Assembly (NCBI GenBank): GCA_003999685.1
Contig: CP021221.1
Span: 682,001-746,000 of the forward strand
Reading direction: 5' to 3'
Length of the DNA: 64,000 nt
Origin: Taiwanofungus camphoratus
Lineage: Eukaryota > Basidiomycota > Agaricomycetes > Polyporales > Taiwanofungaceae
The notes under the pieces were generated by a model. That model was given only the letters and a program-made list of their open reading frames with translations. It was not told the DNA's origin and did not search any database. The position numbers and the translations under genes are program-made. Below, piece by piece: positions 1-10,060 of the stretch (its first letter is position 1; every line of letters starts with the position of its first letter).

Positions 1-2437
1 CTGCGCGTGTGGGACTGGTCGACAGGGGATGGTAGTGGAGTAGGAGACGACGAGTTCGACCGCGTCAATGCTGGAGCTGGGTCATGAATATTGCTTTGCG
101 GCTTTGGAGATGTGCACGTGTTGTTTTCTCCGTCTCCAAATGATGATGCGGAATTCGAAGGGGGGAAAGCATGCACATCGTTTTCCTCCTCGTCTTCGTA
201 TCTTGCTAGCTCATCCTCTTCAGAGAAGTTGGAAAGCGTCTCCTCTCGACCATCAACCTCATCTTCCTCCTCTACAGCCTTCAGTCCGAATTCACTCTTG
301 TCTCTGGGACTGTCAACCGACTCAACATCAGTGAAGGAGCCTTCCGAATCGATGGACTGAAAGCCAAGACCTCTAGTCTTGGCAAACATCATGGTCCTCG
401 AACTGATCGTCGGCAAGGGCTGGATCGGAGCATCGAATGCACGGGGCGTGGACAGCAATCCGGCATGATCAAGATCTCGTTCCAATTCCTCCCTCTTCCT
501 TCTCTCCGCGTCCAGCGCTGCACGCAGTCGGACACATTCGTCCTCAAACTCACGCAGCCTCTCCACCTCACCCTTCAGCTTCTCGCACTCCTTTTCCATC
601 TTCTCGCCATGCTCCTTCGCCAACTCAAATCGCTCCCAGCCCTCCTTGGCGTGCACAGTTTTCTCCCCAAGCGCAGTCTCCAGCGTATTCTTCTCAACAT
701 CCAGAAGACCAACGCGCTCCCGCGCCACCCATGCATCCCGACGCTCCACCTCCACCCGCTTCGCAAGTACGCCAACCTGTCGCTCAAGATCGCCGACGCG
801 CATTCGCCAACCATCTACGTCTTTTTTAAGCTCGTCACGCTCTGCCTTGAGGTCCGCAATGAGCTGCAACATCTCATCACTCGGCTCCGACAAGGCCGAG
901 CATACTGATGCAGCGGATACGTCCGAAGCCATTGAGAGAGGACGTGACCACGAGCGGCTCGAACGGGAGGACAAAGCACGCTCGAGGTCCGTTATGCGCT
1001 GCACAAGCGTCTTGTGTGCCTGAAACAGAAAATGTTGCTCGCTCGCTGAAAGCGGCCGCGCGGGCTGGTCCATGTCGATGCTCGCGCTGGCCGAACGCCG
1101 GCCCGTTGTGGAAGTGGGAGTCATCTCAGGTGTAGGCAACCCTATAACCGACTGGGGCGGTGTATCACTTGAGGACACGTACGAAATACTGCTCCTGCGG
1201 GCCGGCGCTGGGAGAGGGGGCGGGTAATCCGCCGCGACGCTCACCGACGACCGGCGCGCGAAAGCACCAGACAACGGGGAGGGAGACGACGTAATGATGA
1301 GCGACTGGCGCTTGTTGGCGACAGCGCTAGTTGAGGCGAGGCCGGAGCCAATGCTGGGTGAACAAGCCAGGGTAAGCGACTTTAATCCGGGGCGGGAGCT
1401 CCGAGTGAGAGCAGGTGTAGGAAGATCACCATTGCTTGCCTGGACGATGCTGCCGGATGCGAGTGACAGCGGTCGCAGATTGAGGCTCGCAGGCCGACGC
1501 CTCGTAAGTGCCGGTGACGACGTTACGGTCGTCACATCTGGTGAGGGCACCACGGATTTGGGCTCGGGCTCTGACTCCTGTACTGGACTAGCGACAAGCA
1601 CTGCTTTATCTTTGCCATCCTCTTCATGTTCCTCCTCCTCTTCCTCCTCTTCTTCCATAAGCGTATGCAATTGTTCCTTCGACGAAGTTGAAGCCATCAG
1701 TTTGCCAAATGACTCTCTCTTGCTACCTAACGAGTCGCGCTTGCTGCCCATGAGGGAACTCAGACCTCCTCCAAAGCTTGCTCCGAGGCCGGGAGGGTAA
1801 GACGGCCTGGTAGCTAAAGTCCAAGTCAGTATCTTTCAAGATCACAACCAAAGCGGGGGACATACGCAAGTCAAACGGTTTCTTCGCAGCGCCTGCAGTG
1901 TCTAACTCTGGGATCTCGACTTTCGAGAAGGTACCCACATCGGTCTTGCCTTCCAATGTCCATAGTGCTCGTCGACGAATCGAATCCTTATCGCCCAAGT
2001 TGATATTATCATCGGACACCGATGGTGAAATAGCGGGCAAGGACACGCCCATCATATCTGCTGACTCGCGGCGGGTTGACACTGATGAGCGACGGCGATG
2101 GTGCGAACTGCGCTTTGAGGCGCCAAGGGAGTTCCAGGAAGGGGATGCAGGAGGCTCCTCGGTGCTCGTGGCCGAAGAAGTGAAGGTGGCTGGGGTAGGG
2201 AAAGCTAGAGGAACAGATACGGAACCATTGCGGGAGTGAGAACGGGCGTGGGACGATTTCGGGCCGTTCTGGCTCATATTCATGTTCGAGGGGATCTTGC
2301 CCAGTCTGAAGGAATCCAGCTAGAGCAATTACCGTCAGCAAAGCTACACCGACGTCCACGACAATTCGGCCACATACTCTCATCTTATCAGCTAAAATGC
2401 TCTCCTCTTTGTCGTTGGCTACTGCGGAATGGTCCAT
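1..2437 (-). CDS. Conserved coiled-coil protein, unknown function (C-terminus beyond window)
   Basis: I do not recognise the family. Three exons on the minus strand: 2378-2437, 1866-2319 and 1-1813 (open to the window edge), joined by GTATGT...CTCTAG and GTATGT...TTTAG introns of 58 and 52 bp. At least 775 residues are encoded. The N-terminal 170 residues are Ser/Pro/Arg-rich with a block reading ALWTLEGKTDVGTFSKVEIP. A Gly/Ser stretch and an acidic run of nine Glu (about 1630-1660, a TCC/TTC repeat on the plus strand) follow, then Ser/Pro-rich linkers. The segment encoded at about 880-480 is heptad-like and rich in Glu, Lys, Arg and Leu, so a coiled coil is likely; an acidic Ser-rich tail follows. 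No catalytic motif or membrane segment is visible. A scaffold or cytoskeletal role is possible but unproven. Confidence 0.8.
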
Positions 2438-3140
2438 GTTGATTTAATCGTGTATAGCTAGCTGAAGGCTACGGAAAAGAGCGACAGTTCTTGAGAAAGA
2501 ATGTGGGTGGAAAAGAAAGACAGGACCGAGTCGGCGAGGACGCCTTTAGACAGACGGGGAGGGATGAGATGGCAAGCAGATGGCAGCCTGAGTGTGAACG
2601 GGCAAAACGAACAGAGAACAAATACGTTCGGCAATCCCCGATCACCATGCATGCCGCCCCTGCCCGACGCGTCCATGCTTACTCCTTGAAGTGAACCAAG
2701 TCAAGTCGATGGGACCATTCCGGGTCCCACCGACATACAGATGTCTGATAAAACCCCTCAAGCGCACTACTAAAGACTTGACCAGGGTGGGCTTAAGTTT
2801 GCAATACCGCGCTTGATAGCACGTAGTGCACACGGTCTGTCAAGGTTACGGTATACATGACTGTCAGTGACAATCAAGTCTGGTATGTATTTGGCAGCGG
2901 GAGCTGTCTTGACACTCAAGCTCAAATGGCGGGTAGGATCGTGATTTCTGATGAATTTTTAATGAAGATCAATTTGAAACGCCAGCAGAGGCATAGCCCT
3001 ATATATCCGGACAATATAGTGTTCAAGTTGTTGATTTCACGCCCAGGGAAGAAAAGCATGTCTTGACAACCGGCAGTCTGGATTGCTCAAGCTGTCTTTC
3101 AGATGGTGAGTCCATCTCATTATTCGCATTTCTGATTGAC
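2438..3140. other. Intergenic, upstream of the coiled-coil gene
   Basis: About 700 bp between the start of the minus-strand coiled-coil gene and the LINE target duplication. It must hold that gene's promoter. I see no coding pattern with splice signals, no tRNA and no repeat. Confidence 0.5.
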
Positions 3141-3153
3141 AACTGACAAGAAT
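3141..3153. repeat. LINE target-site duplication, left copy
   Basis: 13 bp, aactgacaagaat, identical to 22483-22495. The first one or two A's of the right copy merge with the poly(A), so the secure length is 12-13 bp. Confidence 0.9.
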
Positions 3154-3207
3154 CGCCGCTTCTTGAACCAGTACCACCATCATCTTGATTTAGCGCCTGT
3201 GCCCAGC

Positions 3208-3465
3208 ATGTCTAAATCCCATCGTTTCCTTCCCAATTCCCCCCATACTGGTGCCCCTATAGCTGCTGTTGGTCTTAGGACTGATGGTGCACCCACCTCG
3301 TTGAGTGCGATGTTGGTGCATGGCGGCTGCTCTGCTCATCGCACTCAAGCTGACTCGGATCATCCGAGATCTTGTCCTTTGGACACACCTTTGGGCTCAC
3401 CCTATCATGGGGAGAGCTCCACTTCGAGTTCCTCTCTCTCTCGAGAGGTCCTCTCTTTGAATTGA
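3208..3465 (+). CDS. LINE small upstream ORF (ORF1 position)
   Basis: An 85-codon open frame beginning 54 bp inside the LINE. Its TGA stop at 3463-3465 shares one base with the ATG at 3465-3467 that could open the main frame, making TGATG. The product is rich in Ser, Pro, Gly and His and has no zinc knuckle. It may be a reduced ORF1 or chance reading of leader sequence. Some LINEs join ORF1 to ORF2 by stop-start overlap, which is the reason to list it. Confidence 0.4.
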   Translation: MSKSHRFLPNSPHTGAPIAAVGLRTDGAPTSLSAMLVHGGCSAHRTQADSDHPRSCPLDTPLGSPYHGESSTSSSSLSREVLSLN

Positions 3466-5321
3466 TGGACATAGTACCAGACGATTCACAAAGAAGTGGG
3501 AGTTGCTCAATCCCCTCTGGGGGAGGGGGCGATGAACACATTAGCGCTGGAGGCAGCCTTGCTGTCTCCATGCTCCTTACCCATGCTGGTAGTGCAAGGC
3601 ACATCGAATTGGGACTAATACCATCAACCTGTTATGAGAGTGATGGAACACTGTGTGAACCGGATTCTTCCAACGGTGCTTTGGCCCCACCGTTTGGAAC
3701 TCCGCCAGCTTTGCAACATAATGAACGGCCCGATTCCCCCATAGAGGTGGAAGCGGACCTCTCTCGTACGCCCAGCCCAACGGCTGATGGCGACAATCTG
3801 AGAGACGAGCCTATTAGGCCTGCACTCACATGCATAAGTGCGAATGTTCAGAAATCTGCGGAGAATACGAGCATTCTACTTGAGAGACATAGGGACGCCG
3901 ACATTGTCTGCGTCCAGGAGATATTCTGGGGCCGTATCAAGGATGTGGCCTCAGCTAAGTCACGGGACGGGGAGGCGTATGAGAATACGTCTGCCCATGC
4001 CTCGTTCAAGTGCCTTGGGGCATCAAAAGATCCCCGGGTCGCAGTCTATGTCAACAAGCGGTGGGCTTCGGCTTCTCCGCAAGTTGTCACCCATAGTGTC
4101 TCTCATAAGGATTGCCTTTTGGTAGCGCTCAAGCTTCCGTCCGGAGACTTTAATGTCCTGAACGTGTACAACGACAGCACCACTTTTGATGCTGTCAGAT
4201 ATTTGGAAACACGTGTACACGCGCTTCCACCCATTGCGTGTATGTGTGGAGATTCCAATCTCCGCCACCCATTGTGGGATGCACGAGCTGCAGGATCTCG
4301 GGTGCGGCCTCCGCACTATGCTGATTCCAATCGCCTCATCGAGTTGGCCCAGGCCGAACTCGATCTGGTCTTGATGAACGCCCAGGACGGTCCAGTCACT
4401 TGGCGCTCTCATAATATCGCTCTCATGCCTGGAGTCATTGACTTGGTGTGGATCGACCCAGTGTACTATGAAGGCCAAGATCTTCATGTACTCATGTCAC
4501 ATCGCCACAACAGCGACCACGCGGTCCTGCGGTGGGAGATGCCAATTGAGGTGGAGCCAGAACCAGTGCGGGGTATTCCTCGCACCGGTGACGCGGCCCA
4601 ACAATTTGTGACGGCAACGGCGAAACTGTTCGCTGATTACCCTACACACTTCAGCAGCGCTCAAGGCGTTGAACGAATGGGGGATTGCCTCGAGTGAGAC
4701 CTCCAACGATTATGGATGGAGTTTTCGGCAGTGAAACGACCATCCAAATGTTCAAAGTCGTGGTGGGATGCTGCATGCTCTCGCGTGGCCACTAAGTTGG
4801 TGAATACCCAGCACCGCCTCAGTGCAGCGTCTGGACAATACCACTACATACGTCATCAGTTGGGACCTGGCGCTCAGGCCACTGCAGACGCATATGATGT
4901 TGCCGCCGAACTTCGGTCTGAACGGCATAAACAACGTGCAACACTCCGCCTTGCCACGAAGCGGGCGAAGCGCGCACACTTTGATCGGATCATGGATGAA
5001 TCCAATCCCCAATTGATCTCCAACTTTGTTGCATGGACAAAGCCGAGACGGCAAGAGGCCACTATTCAGCTGCGGCAAGCTGATGGTGCGCCAGTTCAAA
5101 GTGCGGCTGATCTCAGTCACGCTTTTTAAGCTCAGTTCACGCCTGCCAACCCAAGGCCGATGGATCTGTCATTTGTAGATGAAATTCCTCAACGGGAGGA
5201 GTTGACTCTACCAGATATTAGTGAGTTTAAGATTCGCGAGAATCTCAAATCCACTAGCAATATGTCCGCACCCGGTTCCGATCACGTGAACTGGATGTGG
5301 ATTAAATGGATGGTGGACCGG
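3465..5321 (+). pseudogene. LINE ORF2, 5' part: APE-like endonuclease and start of reverse transcriptase
   Basis: From the ATG at 3465 the frame codes a Ser/Pro-rich leader and then an endonuclease/exonuclease/phosphatase domain at about 3820-4545: CISANVQKS, VCVQEIFWG, CGDSNLRHP and a final SDHAVLRW block, which holds the catalytic His. A basic Arg/Lys/His linker follows (about 4716-5060), then the reverse transcriptase lead-in with APGSDHVNW at about 5268. The frame carries TGA at 4695-4697 and TAA at 5127-5129 but no frameshift. Translation would stop at 5321, where an LTR element begins; the same frame resumes at 17717. Confidence 0.88.
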
Positions 5322-7086
5322 TGATGAGTCCCGTAGCCTCCTGGCCCCCGAATCGCGATTTTAGGAGCTTTCTAATCCCCCAACCGACCACTCTAAGACT
5401 CTCCTACAGCCTACGACAGGAGGGATAGGTTCCTATAATATTCCTAACGCCCCCTCTCCTTCCTAAACCCTCCTAACACCCTACGAAGTCTTGCGAAGTC
5501 ACACGAGGTGCTACGAGATTTCGAATGCTAGACGCGAAGTCCCTAACTCCTGCTAAGTCCACTATCGGACACTGCCGGCCCTCCCATACTGTTCCATTGG
5601 ATCTAGGTCCTATCTACTACGTCACTCATCCCGGGCTTAGCTAAGAAGTCTTAGCTAAGTCTCTCCTAGCTCTTGTGATTGCAGCTACCTCCGATAGGCT
5701 CCGAAACGGTCCGAAGTTCCGGAAGTTGGACTTAGGAAGCCTTGTGCACCCCCATGGGTCTCGATCCTATGCCATAAGGTCATCCTAGGACGTACCCATA
5801 TGACCCTCCACCCATTTAGGACACCTCCTGCCCCGATTAGGCCAAGTCCCGCTGCTAAGGACTTCGTGCGCTCTTAGCCCACTAAGATAGGTGATCACAG
5901 CGCATGGCTGCTCTCGGATAGTCATCCCGCCCTCGTGAATGAACTTGGTCACCTTTCTACCGTACGTAGTTCCCCTGTTTCAGTTCCTAATTAGTTCCTA
6001 TCCTCCTCGTGTTCACTTCGGAGTCCATGCGCTTTAGTACACATTTCGGACTCGTAAGGATCGCTTCGCGCAAGATTAGTTCACCTCACGTTCCCCTATT
6101 TAGTCAGAGGTAGTTTACTATGTACAAGAGAGACCCCTCAGTGTACGCTTCTCTCTTTGGAATACCAGTTCCCCTGTAGCTCCGATCTCAGGAAAGCGCC
6201 GCGAGTACAACCTTAGGAACGGTCCCAAGGTCCCTAAGTCTCCACCCCAGCTCCGTTTCAGTACCTTTGAACTACGTCTACGCTCGCGATATATCTACGA
6301 ACTACGTCTACGCTTCCCGAACTACGCACTACGATCTACGAAGTCGTCGTGACTTCGTGCCCTTCAGCACCTCTTATAGCACCTATCCGGTGGGCCTCCG
6401 CCTTAGTTATACCCTTAGGCTCACGTTGCGTCATCCCTACGTCCTACGAATAACCCTACGACTCCCCCATAGCCTTCATTACAGGCTATAGTACATCTCT
6501 CTACGCCCTCGAACTCTCCGACCCACACCTTGGCGTCATCAGACACTTCAGAGCTTCCAGCAACCTCGTTCCCTCATTCCTATTCCAAGTATTAGCTCTC
6601 CGAACCATCCGACCTCTCCTACAAGTCTCCTACGCCAGCCAAACCTCGCCCACATTGCTCTAACAAACCTCTAAGCCTTACACCCTTTAGCTAACTCTAG
6701 CTAAAAGGACTTCGCAGCAGTCTCGTACCCTCTGCCGCTTAGTAGAAATTATAGTCCATTGGCTTATTGCCCCCTAACTCTATACAGCCTACGAAGTCAG
6801 CTCGCGCGATTTAGCTAAAACTTCGAAGGACTTCGCAGAATCTCGAAGGACTTCGCATACTTCGGAGGGCCTCGCAAGGCCTTAGGGATAGTATAGCACT
6901 TAGGAACAAGATCCTGTTGTGCAGGACCCTTGACCCCTTACTCCCCTACTTACAAAAACAAGACATACAGGTTTCCCGGTATCATACAGGTTGTAGCTCC
7001 TACCCTCACACCCTCACAGTTATCACACTACCCCCAGCCACGTTACGGAGCGCTCCCTAGGTACCAGGGTCCCCTAGGTCGTATCA
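5322..7086 (+). repeat. 5' LTR, 1765 bp
   Basis: Begins TGATGAGTCCCG and ends GTCGTATCA, with TG...CA termini. It matches 15948-17712 at every position I compared and the solo LTR at 20632-22398 with about 3% difference. It is rich in CTACGA and CGAAG words. A 74-codon open frame in it recurs in all three LTRs but shows no known motif. Confidence 0.93.
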
Positions 7087-7090
7087 TTTC

Positions 7091-7108
7091 TGGAGCCCAC
7101 CGCGAGGG
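7091..7108 (+). other. Putative primer-binding site
   Basis: Four bases after the 5' LTR the sequence reads TGGAGCCCACCGCGAGGG. A TGG start is expected for pairing with a tRNA 3' CCA end. I could not match the rest to a given tRNA. Confidence 0.5.
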
Positions 7109-7126
7109 GGAGCAGTCAAGATTTCA

Positions 7127-10060
7127 TTGCCTTCAGATCATCCTACGTCTAACCAGTCCTCTCCGAGAAACAGCGATCAGTTACTATCCGAGTTCTTTCA
7201 GGTCGGCTATCGTTACTATACTCAAGCAGGCCTTCCACGAAGCACCTCTTCGCGAACACCTACGACTATCCCCTCCGATATCATTTCTACACTCGAATCT
7301 TCCGAATTGACCCCCGACTTTGAGGCTCTTTTCGAAGGGTCTCTAGACACGCTTACCACGTCCGAAGACTCACCAATTGAGGACTTCGAACCTCAGTCCA
7401 CGTCCCCGGAGCTTCCTAACACCTCCGAAGGAAGCGGTCCTTCTTCAGCGTCTGACCCTATCTTAGTCCATTTACCGGCATCCCCTCAGCTATCCTCTAC
7501 GCTCCCATCAGCTTCGCGTTCCCCTCCGATTCCTTCTATTACACTTTCCGACGCTTCTACGACCCAATCTTCTTCAGCTAGCATCAACTCAGCTTCGAAC
7601 CCATCTCTGACCGCACCCATTTTAGCTAATCCCCTAAATCCTATTTCTGTGTCAACCATGAACGCACCTCCACTCATGCCGCCTCGAGGAGATCGTACAT
7701 CCCCTACCTTCGATCCTGACCAGCCTAGGACCATCCGAAGGTATTTCCAGGACTTAGAGTCACTTTTTGTCCGCTGCCAGATAGCGGATGAGGCGACGAA
7801 GAAACACTGGACTACTCGCTACCCTCCTATCGATGTTTCGGACCTATGGGAGTCCCTCCCTGAGTGTTCCGATGTCACGAAGACCTACGAAGACTTCAAG
7901 AAGGAGATTAGAAGCCTCTACCCAGGCACAGAGGACGATAGAATGTGGTCTATGTCCGACTTGGATCAGTTGATAGGAGAACGTGCTAGAATTGGAATCA
8001 ACAATGCGGCAGACTTGGGAAGCTTCTATCGTGAGTTTTATGCCATCACGAAGTATCTAATCTCGAAAAATAGGTTGTCTACTATCGAGCAAAGCCGTGC
8101 TTTCGCGAGGGCCTTCCAGCCTTCGCTATGGGCTCGCGTGTCTACTAGGTTACAGCTAAAGTTCCCTGATCACTTACCCGATGATCCCTACACCTTGGAC
8201 CAGCTACATAGCGCAGCGAAGTTCGTACTCCTTGGTACTTCTACGACTCTTACCTCTGCTACGACTGTAACTACTTCGCCCACTGCCGTGCCCGTGGGGG
8301 GCTCATCGCTAAAGATAGAGGATCTACAGACGTTCGCGGAGATCCTCACGAAGTCCGTAACCAGTGCGCTAGCTCCTGTTCTTGCGAACCAGCGACCCTC
8401 TCGATTGGACAGCTCGCGCGGCGAGCACACTCATGTAGAAGGCCAGTACTGTCACTATTGCGGGGACTTGGACTGCTGCACTAGGTGTTGCAAGCACATC
8501 GAGCAAGACATCAAGGATGGCAAGTGCAAGCGCAACCCAGATGGAAAGATAGTGCTGCCAAATGGAAATTTTGTACCCAGAACGATCCCAGGACGTACGA
8601 TTCGCGATAGGCTTTACGAATATCATCGACGAAATGGCACGAATTCCTCCCCACAGCTCCTATTCGAAATCGACAATCGCCTAAATGTGCCTGCATTCTC
8701 ACTATCCGCCGAGGATCGTATAGCCGCTTTAGAACACGAGATTTACCAACTTCGGAGACGTCGCGAAGTCTTCGATGGTGTGGAAGTACCCCAGCGCAGA
8801 AGGCAGGGTGCTCCTAATGCGCAGTCTGATCCTAGAAACCCACCCTTAGCCAACGCACCTCCGATAGGACGCGCTCAGCATCCAGTAGTGGATCCCCCTG
8901 CTAACCAAGATGCCCCAGTGGCGGAGGCGCAGAACCAGACCCCTCCTACCATTCTAAGGCGATCCAATTATCCTTCTAATTCAGCGCCGTCGCCTCCGAA
9001 GCCTGCGAATGCGTCCGATCCGCCCACGAACTCATCGGAGCATGCCTCGTCTACACCTAACGTACCAGCCCAACCAGCATCACAGGCAGCCATTCCACCG
9101 CCCACTCCACCAGTACATCCTTTCGCTAATGCTCGAGATGCTACTTACGCACCTCCGAATCTTCGAAATTTCGCAGCAGCTCCGAAGCCTACAGCAGATA
9201 AAGGCAAGGACGTGGCCTATAAGACGATCACACCGGTTCATCAGGAGAAACTTACAGAGGAAATATTCGCGCGATCTATGAGAACACCAGTGGTTACACT
9301 AACGCCTGAGGAGCTACTATCTATATCCCCGGATGTTCGTGCGCGATATCGCGAAGCTATCACCCCTAAACGTGTGCCTATGGATCCTAAGGCTACTCAT
9401 ATGGCTCAAATTACGGAACTCTCAGACGATCTCGCTTCTAAAACGACGCTAGCAACCTCCGAACTATCGTGCCATGGTGAACCCCTTGTCCCTGGTTCGA
9501 CCATCATTCCAGACCCCTACGAAACGTACTTACGACACGTACCCGGAAAGGAAGAACCCTCCGAAATCATAGTAGCCCGCGACTCGAATTCTATCCGTTC
9601 TATCGAAGCCCTAATCGACAACAAAGAGCGAATCGAATGCATCGTGGACCCTGGGTCACAAGTGGTTGCGATGTCAGAGCAAGTCTGTCATGCCTTAGGG
9701 CTAATTTACGACCCTTCCGTGCAGCTAAATATGCAGTCTGCTAATGGCAGTATTGACCGTTCTTTAGGACTGGTTCGGAATGTCTCGTTCCAAGTAGGCG
9801 ACATCGTGTTGTACCTACAGATACACGTCATACGCAATCCCTCCTACGATATCCTTCTAGGCCGACCCTTCGATGTGGTAACCGAGAGTGTGGTTAAGAA
9901 CTTCGGAAACGAGGAGCAGACCATCACGATCGTATGCCCGAACACGAGCGAAGTCGCGACCATCCCTACGATGCCTCGAGGACGTCAAAAGTTCTTACCA
10001 GCCCATCATCATAGTTGCCCCCACGCGAACTCTTCGAATCATTTGCGATCGGGTTTTTAG
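7127..10060 (+). CDS. LTR element gag-protease frame
   Basis: An open frame of 977 codons. The first 150 residues are Ser/Thr/Pro-rich; a capsid-like helical region follows around residues 200-350. A Cys/His cluster (CHYCGDLDCCTRCCKH) near residues 441-456 resembles a modified zinc knuckle. A Pro/Ala-rich linker leads to an aspartic protease with active site DPGSQ near residue 844 and an ILLGRPF motif further on, as in basidiomycete gypsy elements. It overlaps the pol frame by 46 bp, with pol in the -1 frame, an arrangement this family is known to express by frameshifting. The first codon is uncertain. Confidence 0.88.
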   Translation: MPSDHPTSNQSSPRNSDQLLSEFFQVGYRYYTQAGLPRSTSSRTPTTIPSDIISTLESSELTPDFEALFEGSLDTLTTSEDSPIEDFEPQSTSPELPNTSEGSGPSSASDPILVHLPASPQLSSTLPSASRSPPIPSITLSDASTTQSSSASINSASNPSLTAPILANPLNPISVSTMNAPPLMPPRGDRTSPTFDPDQPRTIRRYFQDLESLFVRCQIADEATKKHWTTRYPPIDVSDLWESLPECSDVTKTYEDFKKEIRSLYPGTEDDRMWSMSDLDQLIGERARIGINNAADLGSFYREFYAITKYLISKNRLSTIEQSRAFARAFQPSLWARVSTRLQLKFPDHLPDDPYTLDQLHSAAKFVLLGTSTTLTSATTVTTSPTAVPVGGSSLKIEDLQTFAEILTKSVTSALAPVLANQRPSRLDSSRGEHTHVEGQYCHYCGDLDCCTRCCKHIEQDIKDGKCKRNPDGKIVLPNGNFVPRTIPGRTIRDRLYEYHRRNGTNSSPQLLFEIDNRLNVPAFSLSAEDRIAALEHEIYQLRRRREVFDGVEVPQRRRQGAPNAQSDPRNPPLANAPPIGRAQHPVVDPPANQDAPVAEAQNQTPPTILRRSNYPSNSAPSPPKPANASDPPTNSSEHASSTPNVPAQPASQAAIPPPTPPVHPFANARDATYAPPNLRNFAAAPKPTADKGKDVAYKTITPVHQEKLTEEIFARSMRTPVVTLTPEELLSISPDVRARYREAITPKRVPMDPKATHMAQITELSDDLASKTTLATSELSCHGEPLVPGSTIIPDPYETYLRHVPGKEEPSEIIVARDSNSIRSIEALIDNKERIECIVDPGSQVVAMSEQVCHALGLIYDPSVQLNMQSANGSIDRSLGLVRNVSFQVGDIVLYLQIHVIRNPSYDILLGRPFDVVTESVVKNFGNEEQTITIVCPNTSEVATIPTMPRGRQKFLPAHHHSCPHANSSNHLRSGF

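Noticed and set aside
1294-1800. 168-codon plus-strand frame with a Ser run
   Set aside because: It is the complement of the coiled-coil gene's poly-Glu stretch.
6267-6491. 74-codon frame repeated in all three LTRs
   Set aside because: It lies wholly within the LTR, has no start context or motif, and its repeats of TAC-rich codons mirror the LTR's word bias.
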